Source of the DNA: Spodoptera frugiperda
Taxonomy: Eukaryota > Arthropoda > Insecta > Lepidoptera > Noctuidae
NCBI RefSeq assembly: GCF_023101765.2
Contig: NC_064215.1
Coordinates: 5,952,001-6,016,000, forward strand
Direction of reading: 5' to 3'
Length of the DNA: 64,000 bases
Part shown: positions 49,556-59,935 of the stretch, piece after piece
Numbering within the stretch: position 1 is the stretch's first letter
Layout: every line of letters starts with the position of its first letter
Notes under the pieces: model-generated
Told to the model about the DNA's origin: nothing
The model's input: only the letters and a program-made list of their open reading frames with translations
Database searches by the model: none
Made by a program: the position numbers and the translations under genes

Positions 49556-52138
49556 TCGAGAACGCTGCTGCGCGCAGCATAATCATGAGTTTCCTCCGAT
49601 CTTGGGCTTCGACAGTCTAATAAATTATAATAAATTATAAATTATCCGGTAAGTTTTCTCCAGTTGAGAGTTTTAGAGAGAGTTGTTGAGAATTATTATT
49701 AAGGGTTTTGTAATTTTCCGTTATAGTCGGCGTGATCAATTAATAGCTTAACGTAAATTGAATAAAAATATGTGCAATGCTAAATATTGATGTCAAGTAC
49801 GGATACTAACAGGCTATTTCACTCCCAAGTATACACATATATACACATGTGGTATTAAAGTTCGATCCTATAACAGATAAAATATTTAATGATTTTGTTT
49901 TTCATGATTTTTTGCTAGTATAGTATACCGAATAATAGTCCGAAATATTCCTAATTTAGTGCCTGGTGTAATTCCAAAAGAACCATAAACCGGGACTTAT
50001 AATATAACTGGTAAATAGTGAGAGGACCATTTAATCTGCTATTGAAAGACGCAATGTTAGGTACAATTTTCGTTTTTACTTACAAAAGAGAATACAAATA
50101 ATATTACATAAACAAAAAAAAAATATAACGTATAAAACAAAAACAAAACATTCAAAGAAATAACAAACAAAAATCAATTCCTGCAAATAAAGATCATTTC
50201 ATTTTATTACACGAACTCATAAAACTTCGAACAAACATACAAACGTTATATTAAAACTTTATATTTCTCTGTGAATATTATAAATACAAATATAAGTATA
50301 CACAAGTAAGATCGATATAATCAAATTGTCGATATTGATATAGTAAAATTTTAGATTCCCTAAATAATTTATTAGTTTACAAATACGAGTACCTACAAAA
50401 TAATAACGTACTTTTATTTTCCCTACAACAATAATTTCTTTATTTTTTATACTTTATTGCATACATACATAAAATACGTTTGTAGTACAATGGACGGCTT
50501 CTTTATAAATAATAAGTTCTATCACGTCCTGATTTTCGTTTAATATAAGTTTTTAACGCTGTCTATACATATTTCATAAAATATAGCATTTGCCTAGCGG
50601 GTTACCAGGTTAAAGCAGAGCAAAATAGAAACGGGATGGTTTTTAGTCAGTAAGTCAGTCACTCCCTCTCGCCTCGCTCAAGGCAGGACAAGCCTATGGA
50701 TGACTTTATTCCCCTTAAAAAAGATAGGTAGTAAACAAGCATTATCTTTATTTATGTAGGCCATGATATCTTAGCTATGTTAAAGAAATGAATATAAGTT
50801 TCGTAAAAAGAAGTGGTACGCGAATCTTTGGCAATTCAATAGTTGTGAATGAATTCTACTAACAAGGTACTCGTATTATCAGTATCTCACCCACCTAAGT
50901 TGTATTTTTTTATTATTTTAGAAAATTACAATACAAGCAATCTTAACAATCTTCCATAAGCTTTGTAGTTTCGTCTCTATGCAGAACATAACGGACGAAC
51001 GCCTGTATTAGACAACTTTTTTTTTTAACAGCCCTTTAATGGCCTTATTTGAATAAAAATCTGTCTCCGACATTACACGTTCGTCGTTGGACATTTACAG
51101 TTATGGAAACCAAGGTTTTGTCCACTAAGCTAAGGCCGGGAAGCCTTGACCTGGTGTGAAAATGGGTCTAAATTCTATCCATCGCAGTGTTCCCTTCAAA
51201 TATCGTGTTTCTGTTTGCTCTGATTTTAGGTTAGATTAATACACCATGACACCATAACATTGCGTAGGTATACTTTTGTCAGTTTACTTTGTAGGTACTT
51301 AGAACTTAAATGCTATGAACTATTTTCAGAGTAATATGTACATTGTTGTTTAGAGGACCGTCCCGTACCTATTCATATCATAATAAGGTTACAGCTAGTA
51401 ATTGTTTAATTATAGGGCGTTTTATGCAGAGATTTTAAATTATTTACGTAAATTCTATAACTATATGTATAGATTGAAATTCAGTATCATGATTGGAAAA
51501 TGAGGTTGAAATATTTCTATTCATTTAGACATTGTCTATGTTGCACTTGCCATTACATGTAGGTATGCCTCTTTCAATTCCAAACTTTGAGTTGTCTATT
51601 TTATCAGTCGACTAGCGCTTAACCTAGTATGTCGTGATTTAGTTTTGTTATCTACTGTTAGTTTTTCAGATTAGTCATTAATTATTATTCTTAAACCTGT
51701 TGAGCGTACCTACAGGCACGATTTCCAATGAGTGTGTATTTTAATTTTAGATTAGGTACCGTACTCTTCGTTTATTTATACGATAATGAAAAATATTGTG
51801 TAAAGTTGTCTCACCTACATAATATTAAAAAACGTATGTAGCTAATATTTGAATTTTAAAATAAAAATGTGTTCATTTGATGATTGATATTTGGGGACGC
51901 GTTTTGTTCATCGTCAGAGTGGCGGGGAACCAGTGGATGCAGGTGGCGGCTTGTCGTTCTACGTGGAGGACTAAGGGGGAGGCCTTTGTTCAGCAGTGGA
52001 CGTCTCTCGGCTGATGATTATGATGATGATGATGATTTGGGGAGGCAACGTTAAAAAGTCGTAAATAAAATTAAAAAATGGTGGTAAATAATTTCATTTA
52101 TTCATTGGCTGTCCATCTTGCTATCCGTTTTGCTGAAA

Positions 52139-52537
52139 TCACTTGCGCAGGTAGTAAGCGGCGTAGGGTGAGGCGTAGGGGTAGGCGGAGTACGCAGCGA
52201 GGGGTGCGGTGTACGCGGAGTAGGCGAGGGGCGCGGTGTAGGCGGCCGACACCACGGGAGCGGTGTACGCCGCAGCCACCGGCGCTGTGTACGCAGCGCT
52301 GTACAGCACACCAGGCTTGGGGTCAGCGATAGCTGCCACCAACATGCAGGCGAGGACGATCTGGAAAATAAATCATGTTTAGTGTTAGAATCCTGGTTAT
52401 TCCACATCAAAATTATTTTTCGAAACTGCTGAGTATTTCAGCGAAAGAAATCACTATCACACAATTTCACTTTATTTTTATATTCACCAACTATTTACAC
52501 AAAACTTTTTTTCTATACGCACCATGTATTTGAACAT
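52139..52537 (-). CDS. Seven-copy group member 3: secreted AYTAP-repeat protein, 78 aa
   Basis: Minus strand, two coding exons: 52523-52537 (MFKYM, donor GTGCGT) and 52139-52360 (acceptor TTTTCCAG, phase 0). The signal peptide is MFKYMIVLACMLVAAIA, then the full 61-residue DPKPGVLYSA...YLRK mature chain including the ASPY unit that member 2 lacks. It is the tandem duplicate of member 2, with closely similar intron, leader and 3' flank. AATAAA at 52097-52102. Both copies look intact and both keep the promoter module. Confidence 0.9.
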
Positions 52538-52567
52538 TTTGGATTGTTTTCACTGAGCTACTGCTTC

Positions 52568-52660
52568 ACTGAATGATAAGAAAGATGTCAAAGCTACGAA
52601 TTTTATAGTAAGTTGAGAAGGCCAAACTTAAACGCATGCGAGTACGCAACGTGAGGTTAA
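52568..52660 (-). promoter_or_regulatory. Promoter module of member 3
   Basis: Minus strand: CTCACGTTGCGTA (52643-52655), GGCCTTCT (52616-52623), TATAAAA (52601-52607), TCAGT (52568-52572). A duplicate of the member 2 module. Confidence 0.7.
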
Positions 52661-52919
52661 TCGAGACCGCTGCTGCGCACAGCATAATCATGAGTTTCCT
52701 CCGATCTTGGGCTTCGACAGTCTAATGAATTATAATAAATTATAAATTATTCGGTAAGTTTTCTCCAGCTGAGCAAATATTATTAAGGGTTTTGTAATTT
52801 TCAGTTACAGTCGGCGAGATCAATTAATAGCTTAACGTAAGTGGAATTAAAAATATGTACTATGCTAAATATTGATGTCAAGTACGGATACTAACAGGCT
52901 ATTTCACTCCCAAGTAGGT

Positions 52920-54680
52920 ATACAAAAATATATTCTGATATAGAATGTTTGTATATTTTTATATTCGAATAAAGTTTACCAAATTTTTTGCTGGGATTTG
53001 TAACCTGAAATAGTTTTTGGCAATGTTCCACCTTTACGCTAAGTGGTCGCCACCGCATTAAGGGGTTTTTGGTACAGTACGGTGGTGAACGAAAAATTAC
53101 GGAAAGAGTCCTATTCCTATCATTTCGATTAAAATAATGTAGATGAAAAGTGAAAGTAGAATCTGAATTTGCAATTTAAGCACATGAAGGTTTTAATATT
53201 TTTTTAGTTTACATGAGCTTAAGTTTTAGTATTATTTAAAATTCTCTAAAATTAGTATTATTATATAAAGCATGTTCCAAAATTGTATTTTATTTTCTAA
53301 AAGTCGCAAGAATAACTGTAGAACATATAAAGCTCTGATTTGGACCGTAGATTAAGCCGAGTAGGTATTTATTATTTATTTAGTATTTAACAAACTGATG
53401 CCCGTGACTTCGTTCGTGTGGGTCCGTAACTTTATGACTAATAAAATTTGCCTAAGTTACTTCTTAGTACGCGAGCTAGCTGTCAATAAAAACCCGTCAG
53501 AATCAGACAAGCCATTTTAGAGATTAGACAGAACAAACAGACAACCAGATAGACAGGCAAAAAATTTAAAACATATTATTTTTGTGTATGTATCGTATGG
53601 ATATTCTTATGAATATATATGTAGTAAAAAGTACTAAAAAGCGGTAATTTTAAAAAGAATGTCTGTATACATAATTAACAATGTTCGCAATACAACGTTG
53701 ATGTTTATTCTGTTGACATGCCTTAATAGTAAAAAATAAATAAATACCATGTTTGATGAGTAACTAGGGACTAGTTCAATTATATGAGAAGACATTGATT
53801 AGACACTGGTACTGATTGCTAGTTTTTTACTCTTCTGTTTCTGTGAGGATAATCAGATGTTAGACGCGAATTTTACCTTTATTTTCCTGACTTATCTTTA
53901 AAATATGTAATTTTGTTTTTATAACTATTTTCCTTGTTCAAGGTACCTAGGTGCATTAAATACCTAGAAGTTGGAATTCGACACACGACGAAGGTGTTTC
54001 ATTTGCATGACTTTGATTGCCTATTCATCGTAGACGGTGTCCATGTAATGTCTGCGTTACACACGCTTTAGTAATGTTTAGAATCAGAACAATGCCACTT
54101 AAAGGCATGATTTTGATGCACTAGTAAGGTTGGCTACGTAATATGTAAGCAACAAGCTAGGGATCTTGGATTAGGGTCAAACTACCGTCGTCTGTCGTCG
54201 CCAGTTTTGGAGATTGACCCATTAGATTCCCCGTCAGGTCTAATAATTTTTCAACCCAGATTTTTTCAAAAATCCTAATCGGTTATAGCATTGGTGTTAT
54301 ATTTTATATTTATGTACCTCTACTTAACTGATGTTATAGATTATTTAATTAGTGGTTAATTGTAGACCTTAAAAAGCTCTATACAAATAAATATAGGAGA
54401 ATAATTGTCATTTAAAGTTATTATATGTATTGGTGCCTATAGTAAAATAATTATTAAGGTATATCCTCACTATATAAATAGGTAAAATATCTTCTTTAAT
54501 CCTATTGAAAATAGCAAAAAATGGAATAGGTTTACTATTTGAGTAGTTCCTAAATATTAATAAGGTAACTTTTTAATTCTAAATCCTTAAAGTAATTATC
54601 ATTGTACAACATTGTACTTGTATAAAAATAAAAAACAGTATTTCTTTAAATAATTATTATATTTGTAATCGATTGCGTTT
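52920..54680. other. Intergenic with a family S repeat
   Basis: No gene is seen. 53395-53585 is a family S copy (GCCCGTGACTTCGTTCGTGTGG, ACAAACAGACAACCAGATAGACAGGC). The rest is AT-rich and featureless to me. Confidence 0.5.
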
Positions 54681-54708
54681 TATATTTTATTTTGTAGGCA
54701 TAGTTGAC

Positions 54709-55134
54709 TCATTTGCGCAGGTAGTAGGCGGCGTAGGGTGAGGCGTAGGGGTAGGCGGAGTACGCGGCGAGAGGTGCGGTGTACGCGGAGTAGGCGAGGG
54801 GCGCGGTGTAGGCGGCCGACACCACGGGAGCGGTGTACGCCGCAGCCACCGGCGCTGTGTACGCAGCGCTGTACAGCACACCAGGCTTGGGGTCAGCGAT
54901 AGCTGCCACCAACATGCAGGCGAGGACGATCTGGAAATAGAAAACATGAAATGAGTACTGTAAAATTTAAAATTAATGAAGAATAGAAAGGAATTAAGTA
55001 TAAATACTGGATATATGTATATTGTGGGTATAATTAAATGTTAGCATCCAACAAATTGGTTCACGAAAGTTGTTTAGTGATCAAATGATATTTGAAGCCA
55101 CTCAAGATAAAATGCTTACCATGTATTTGAACAT
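54709..55134 (-). CDS. Seven-copy group member 4: secreted AYTAP-repeat protein, 78 aa
   Basis: Minus strand, two coding exons: 55120-55134 (MFKYM, donor GTAAGC) and 54709-54930 (acceptor ATTTCCAG, phase 0). The signal peptide is MFKYMIVLACMLVAAIA, as in member 3, with the same mature chain. Intron sequence and flanks differ from the 3.1-kb duplicated units, so this copy arose separately or earlier, yet its exon 2 is nearly the same at the DNA level. AATAAA on the minus strand at 54686-54691, just 18 bp past the stop. TATATAAA and TCAGT lie upstream. Confidence 0.9.
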
Positions 55135-55162
55135 TTTGATTGTTTTCACTGAGCTACTGCTA

Positions 55163-55240
55163 CACTGAATGATAAAAAAAAATTGTGGTCCGCAGTTTAT
55201 ATAGTAGAAGAAATAACAGAAGGTCGAATGCCCAATGCGC
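55163..55240 (-). promoter_or_regulatory. Promoter module of member 4
   Basis: Minus strand: GCGCATTGGGC (about 55230-55240), GACCTTCT (55218-55225), TATATAAA (55196-55203), TCAGT (55163-55167). The first box has one change from the TTGCG form of the sisters. Confidence 0.6.
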
Positions 55241-55734
55241 CAGTCCAGCCAATGTTTAACCGCGCAAGGAATAATAATCAGGGTAACTTAAGAAACAGTT
55301 CCATTCTGTGATTGAATGAAATGTCTGCTATTTTATTAAACAATTATTACAGCATATTTATCTATAATGAATTTAAATACGGTAATAATTTCATGAAGCC
55401 AGTTTATCATAAACTAGCAAGTGATATAAAGTTAAAGTCAACGCATATATTTCAATTAATCCTAAATTAGGCACTTTTGAAAAAGTCAAATTGAATTGAC
55501 CGTAAATTTGTCTGTCAGTGAAACTAGGTGCTCGTTCCAAAGTGTATCTTCGAATGGAGAAGAACGAGCAAGAAACTCCATAATTATTATATCAATCTGA
55601 AAATGTGTTTTTTTTTTTCTATTGGATGGATTTAAGGAACTCATGACATTACAAGAAGAAATTGAGAGTTCATTGAAGAATTTGATTGAAGGAAGATCAT
55701 TGTTATTCTACATGCAACATGGTAGCGAGTTTCA

Positions 55735-55821
55735 TTAACCTCACGTTGCGTAGGTACAGGCATACGGCCTTCTTAAATCACTATATAATTCGAAGGTATC
55801 TCATCGTTTGTATCATTCAGT
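55735..55821 (+). promoter_or_regulatory. Promoter module of member 5
   Basis: TTAACCTCACGTTGCGTA (55735-55752), GGCCTTCT (55766-55773), TATATAA (55782-55788), TCAGT (55817-55821). Members 4 and 5 are divergent and share about 700 bp of upstream DNA. Confidence 0.75.
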
Positions 55822-55850
55822 GCAGCACTAGCTCAGTGAAAACAATCAAA

Positions 55851-56171
55851 ATGTTCAAGTCAATCGTAAGTATCTCAAGTGCAATATGGAGACAATAAAT
55901 CGTTATTTAAAAGGAAATCAGTAATCTAATGAAACGTTTTATCTTCCAGATCGTCTTCGCCTGCATGTTGGTGGCAGCTATCGCTGACCCCAAGCCTGGT
56001 GTGCTGTACAGCGCTGCGTACACAGCGCCGGTGGCTGCGGCGTACACCGCTCCCGTGGTGTCGGCCGCCTACACCGCGCCTCTCGCCTACTCCGCGTACA
56101 CCGCACCCCTCGCCGCGTACTCCGCCTACCCTTACGCCTCACCCTATGCCGCTTACTACCTGCGCAAATAA
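55851..56171 (+). CDS. Seven-copy group member 5: secreted AYTAP-repeat protein, 78 aa
   Basis: Plus strand, two coding exons: 55851-55865 (MFKSI, donor GTAAGT) and 55950-56171 (acceptor TCTTCCAG, phase 0). The intron is only 84 bp. The signal peptide is MFKSIIVFACMLVAAIA, then the standard 61-residue mature chain, ending in TAA where most sisters use TGA. Two AATAAA signals follow (56202-56207 and 56220-56225). It is divergent from member 4 and convergent with member 6. Its 5' flank, leader, first exon and intron start are nearly identical to member 6, but the 3' UTR is unrelated to it. Confidence 0.92.
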
Positions 56172-56229
56172 GCTGTAAAAATGACCGTTAGCTAAGATAA
56201 TAATAAATGACTGTTGTTGAATAAATAGT

Positions 56230-56740
56230 ATTTTATTATAATTAGACCTACCTTCTAACTGAGAAGAATGTGATTTGTTTCATAAATACATTACTTCTAA
56301 TCAGATAATAAAAGCATTGATCACAAAAACAAAAGTGTTATAGATATTTGATACATACATTACTATAAATAACCTCGCGTATCTCCCATGGGGGTAAGCA
56401 GAGACAATGGAACTTTGGCACCAATTTGATCTAGGGCATAACTTTATGATCATGATAAAACTATATTTTACATTGAAAACGTATTTATTTTACTTACTTC
56501 AAAATTATTACAATAATAATATGAAATTGAACAATAACGTGACATTAATTTCTACCGTACAAACAAGTATGCTATGCCAAAAAATATTTCAAAGCGCTTG
56601 ACCACGGAGACGCACTATCTATAAATAAATTTTTGGGATCCTCTGGTTCCACGCATGCTGTAAGCAGCACGTTTTGTGCTTCACTGAAATGAATAACGTC
56701 ATGTTACAAGTATACAATGTTAATTGGTGTAGATGACTGT
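56230..56740. other. Intergenic between members 5 and 6, left part
   Basis: AT-rich. 56365-56430 is a short piece of the repeat also seen at 30822-30935. No gene is seen. Confidence 0.4.
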
Positions 56741-56744
56741 ACTG

Positions 56745-56905
56745 TTAGTGCCGTAGCTGGGCAACTAGTTGCCACGTTACGTATCCGTGGGTTCAATTCC
56801 CACATAGAACCACTTTTCGTGTGATCTACAAAGTATTATTCTGGGTCTAGGTGTTACGCATATCATTACGATCCTTCCATCATTCATTCAATATAATTTT
56901 GTCTG
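56745..56905 (+). mobile_element. tRNA-derived SINE related to family B, plus copy
   Basis: TAGTGCCGTAGCTGGGCAAC and GTGGGTTCAATTCCCACATAG resemble decayed box A and box B of the 26.6-kb element, followed by the TGTGATCTACAAA...GGGTCTAGGTG body shared with 60425-60630 (inverse). Confidence 0.55.
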
Positions 56906-57134
56906 ATAGGAATGAGCCAAGCTTCGCAAAAAAAACAGCATGGATTTTTTTTATATTCGTAAACGCATTCACTAAATAGGAGAAAATTCTAGTGTAGAGT
57001 AACATTAAGAAATTTTTCTACGAATATAAAGACTAAAGACTTATAAAATTGGAGTGTCTGTAATATTGAAATAACGTTTTTTACTACATCACATGAATAT
57101 ACATTGCATACGACACATACAGCAAAATAATATA

Positions 57135-57345
57135 TTTTAAAATTTTTATCTGTCTGTCTGTTTCTTCTGGCTAATCTCTGAAATAGGCTGGACCAATTTT
57201 CTCGAAACTTAATGGGCAGGTAGCCGATGAACTAAGGAGTAACTCACGCTACTTTTATTTTAGAAAAAAAAGTATCAAAATCCAAAATCTGACAGATGTC
57301 ATTATTCTACGTGGACGAAGTCACAAGTAACAGCTAGTTACATAT
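57135..57345 (-). repeat. Interspersed repeat family S, minus copy
   Basis: TTTATCTGTCTGTCTGTTTCTTCTGGCTAATC at the left and TCTACGTGGACGAAGTCACAAG...CAGCTAGTTA at the right are the inverse of the family S tail and head. Confidence 0.6.
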
Positions 57346-57349
57346 ATAA

Positions 57350-58225
57350 ATAAATAAAAATATGAGATGCAGTCCTACACTTTCTTTTGGAGTTAGGAAG
57401 GAAGAATCCCATGTAATTATTTCGAGTAATTATTGTGACTGGACGGATTGGTACAGAGGCTGGGTGACTGACTAGTAGCCAGTTAAATTTTCGTCTATAG
57501 GTACAGACATATTTATTGTAACATTAAAAATAAAATAAATCTAGAAACTGGCTTGGGTATTCACTTTGTGTCAATTGAATGAGATTTTTGCTGTTGCCTT
57601 GGATGGCCCTAATGAAACTTTTTGATTTATACATGTATATGTCTAGATCGAGGGTCAGGTCACTTTTTTGACCTCATCCATTACCGCCATATTTCATCAG
57701 TGCTGGCGCTCTCAACGTCACTTTTTTATGAATTAAAAATCTAATAAATCTCTATTTTATTGGATGTATGGAAATATTTATTGGATTTACACTTACCTAC
57801 GCTTTAATTAATTATTATTCTAACACGAACGTTCTAAATTTTAAAACAAAACTTTTTAATTATTTCATTTCGATTTTTGACAATTATTTTGTAATGATTG
57901 ATTGATTTAGTTTCGTGGAAGAGGACGATAATATTAACAAATTAGTGTTATAGAAGTAATGTTAATAACGTCTTAATTTGAATATTTCATCATTGTTTTC
58001 ATACGGAATACGAAATTACTTATATGACAAAAGATGAATATCAACAGAGTGTCCAAAAAAATAATATTCAAAACAAATTCGAAGAGCAATATTAAAAAAA
58101 AAATCTTTTGAAGTGATCTGGTATATGAACCCAAATATTTATGGGAGATAGAAATTAGAGAGGAGAATTTTCTTTGTAGAGGTGGAAGAGAATAAAACTG
58201 TGGTGGTTTAAGATTCATCGTCTAA
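57350..58225. other. Intergenic, no gene seen
   Basis: AT-rich. A short possible SINE head lies at 57430-57480 (GGATTGGTACAGAGGCTGGG). The small minus frame at 57973-58218 has no coding signs and overlaps the 3' flank of member 6. Confidence 0.35.
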
Positions 58226-58268
58226 TTTATTTCATTGCTAAAGTCGTTGTTTGATAGTTTGATACGTT

Positions 58269-58594
58269 TCACTTGCGCAGGTAGTACGCGGCGTAGGGTG
58301 AGGCGTAGGGGTAGGCGGAGTACGCGGCGAGGGGTGCGGTGTACGCGGAGTAGGCGAGGGGCGCGGTGTAGGCGGCCGACACCACGGGAGCGGTGTACGC
58401 CGCAGCCACCGGCGCTGTGTACGCAGCGCTGTACAGCACACCAGGCTTGGGGTCAGCGATAGCTGCCACCAACATGCAGGCGAAGACGATCTGAAAGATA
58501 AAACGTTTTATTAGCTTTATTGCTGATTTCCTTTTAGAATAATGAAGCAATGCCTCTATGTTGCACTTGAGATACTTACGATTGACTTGAACAT
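58269..58594 (-). CDS. Seven-copy group member 6: secreted AYTAP-repeat protein, 78 aa (mosaic copy)
   Basis: Minus strand, two coding exons: 58580-58594 (MFKSI, donor GTAAGT) and 58269-58490 (acceptor TCTTTCAG, phase 0), with an 89-bp intron. The signal peptide MFKSIIVFACMLVAAIA and the mature chain equal member 5. Upstream and first exon match member 5. The 3' UTR, including ACAACGACTTTAGCAATGAAATAAATTAG and the later CAGTTTTATTCTC, matches member 7 instead. AATAAA at 58226-58231 (minus). So the gene joins a member-5-like front to a member-7-like back. A 20-bp perfect palindrome overlaps its CCTTCT box. Confidence 0.92.
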
Positions 58595-58623
58595 TTTGAT
58601 TGTTTTCACTGAGCTAGTGCTGC

Positions 58624-58695
58624 ACTGAATGATACAAACAATGAGATACCTTCGAATTATATAGTGATTTAAGAAGGCCGAAAGGCCTTTCGGCC
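58624..58695 (-). promoter_or_regulatory. Promoter module of member 6, with palindrome
   Basis: Minus strand: GGCCTTCT (58672-58679), TATATAA (58657-58663), TCAGT (58624-58628). The CCTTCT box runs into the perfect palindrome GGCCGAAAGGCCTTTCGGCC (58676-58695), absent from the sisters. Confidence 0.75.
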
Positions 58696-58699
58696 ACAC

Positions 58700-59450
58700 C
58701 GCATGCGTTGAATGATAATGTTATTACAATAGGAGGAAAGCAAGTTTGGATTTCGAATGATGAATACCGTAATTTATCGTGTCTATCTCATCTTCCTGAA
58801 ACATAAATCTATTTATTTACCGGTACTCTGATGAAGAAAACAAAACGCTTTTGAATTTTACTAGGTTTCTAAAAAAATATTTTTTTGCAATATCCTACTA
58901 ATTCCATAAAAATTCGATCTACTGCCTAACCGAGACACGTTTAGATAATACTACGTGTACGCATAATGCTGCTACATTTTCCGAAAAGAAAGATGGAAGT
59001 GTACAAATTATATTTTTAACTCGGCACAACACTTCATTTTAAATAGTAAATGCGGATGCTACAACTGAGAATTAGGATAGTAAAAAAAAACAATAAAGTA
59101 TACAGTAACAATAATATACAGATTTTCGCCCTGAAAATTGAACATGAGAAATGAGATTAACATTTCTTGCACCTAAGTTAAGTTAACCTAAGTTTGTTTT
59201 CATTGACTATCTTACCTACTTTAAAAGCTCACAAGAACCTTAAGCTTTTACTTTTCTATACTTGCAAATCATTGAAAGATTAAGTGAGTTGTACTTGACC
59301 TAAGACGATAAAATTCAGAGCTGCCTTGTTTTCATTAAAATCCATTAATGAAACGGAAAGTGGACGGTCACTTGCTCTTCATTAACACATCGCTGTTGAG
59401 GCCAATCCATCGGTATTCGACGCACGACGCCGCCTCGGGAACGGGCCGTT
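58700..59450. other. Shared upstream DNA of members 6 and 7
   Basis: About 750 bp between two divergent starts. No repeat or gene is recognised. AT-rich apart from 59395-59455, which is GC-richer and next to the member 7 promoter. Confidence 0.4.
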
Positions 59451-59454
59451 GCTC

Positions 59455-59490
59455 ACATTGCGTGTATTGTCCTTCTTAATTCACTATAAA
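59455..59490 (+). promoter_or_regulatory. Promoter module of member 7
   Basis: ACATTGCGT (59455-59463), GTCCTTCT (59469-59476), TATAAA (59485-59490). The TCAGT site of the sisters is replaced by TCGCTCA-type sequence near 59518-59526. Confidence 0.65.
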
Positions 59491-59553
59491 GTTGGTGGCT
59501 GCTAGTTCGTTGATATCATTCGCTCAACAGCAGCTTATTCACAAACAAACAAA

Positions 59554-59935
59554 ATGTTCAAACTTGTGAGTATATTTTCATTTGCAGTTGATTCTTCATT
59601 ATTTTTGATAAAGGAATGTGTTGGAAGTGGCGCAAATATGTGACATAGTCTTCTACGGGTGAGACTAAAAGTCCTAGATAATTATTAAAATTAATTTTTA
59701 TTTTATTTTTCAGTTCTTCCTCGCTTGCGTGATGGCGGTCGCTATTGCTGACCCCAAGCCTGGTGTGCTGTACAGCGCTGCGTACACAGCGCCGGTGGCT
59801 GCGGCGTACACCGCTCCCGTGGTGTCGGCCGCCTACACCGCGCCCCTCGCCTACTCCGCGTACACCGCACCCCTCGCCGCGTACTCCGCCTACCCCTACG
59901 CCTCACCCTACGCCGCTTACTACCTGCGCAAGTGA
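59554..59935 (+). CDS. Seven-copy group member 7: secreted AYTAP-repeat protein, 77 aa
   Basis: Plus strand, two coding exons: 59554-59565 (MFKL, donor GTGAGT) and 59714-59935 (acceptor TTTTTCAG, phase 0), with a 148-bp intron. The signal peptide MFKLFFLACVMAVAIA is the most different of the group, yet the mature DPKPGVLYSA...YLRK chain is the same. The DNA of the first 110 bp or so of the mature region is identical to member 5, although the signal-peptide codons just before it differ at many sites. AATAAA at 59965-59970. The 3' UTR is shared with member 6. Confidence 0.92.

Larger units (their letters stand above)
46681..49833. repeat. Tandem segmental duplication, first unit (about 3.15 kb)
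   Basis: The unit runs from ACACATGTGGTATTAAAG to CAGGCTATTTCACTCCCAAG and contains member 2 with its promoter and upstream DNA. The second unit, 49843-52918, is near identical and in the same order. Differences: an AT-rich insertion of roughly 100 bp near 46950-47100 here, and small indels near 48280-48360. Confidence 0.9.
49843..52918. repeat. Tandem segmental duplication, second unit (about 3.08 kb)
   Basis: Direct copy of 46681-49833, offset about 3162 bp at the left end. It carries member 3, a family P repeat (50600-50724) and the RTE-like 3' end (51901-52036). It has about 60 extra bp near 51355-51420 and lacks the AT-rich insertion of the first unit. Confidence 0.9.
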
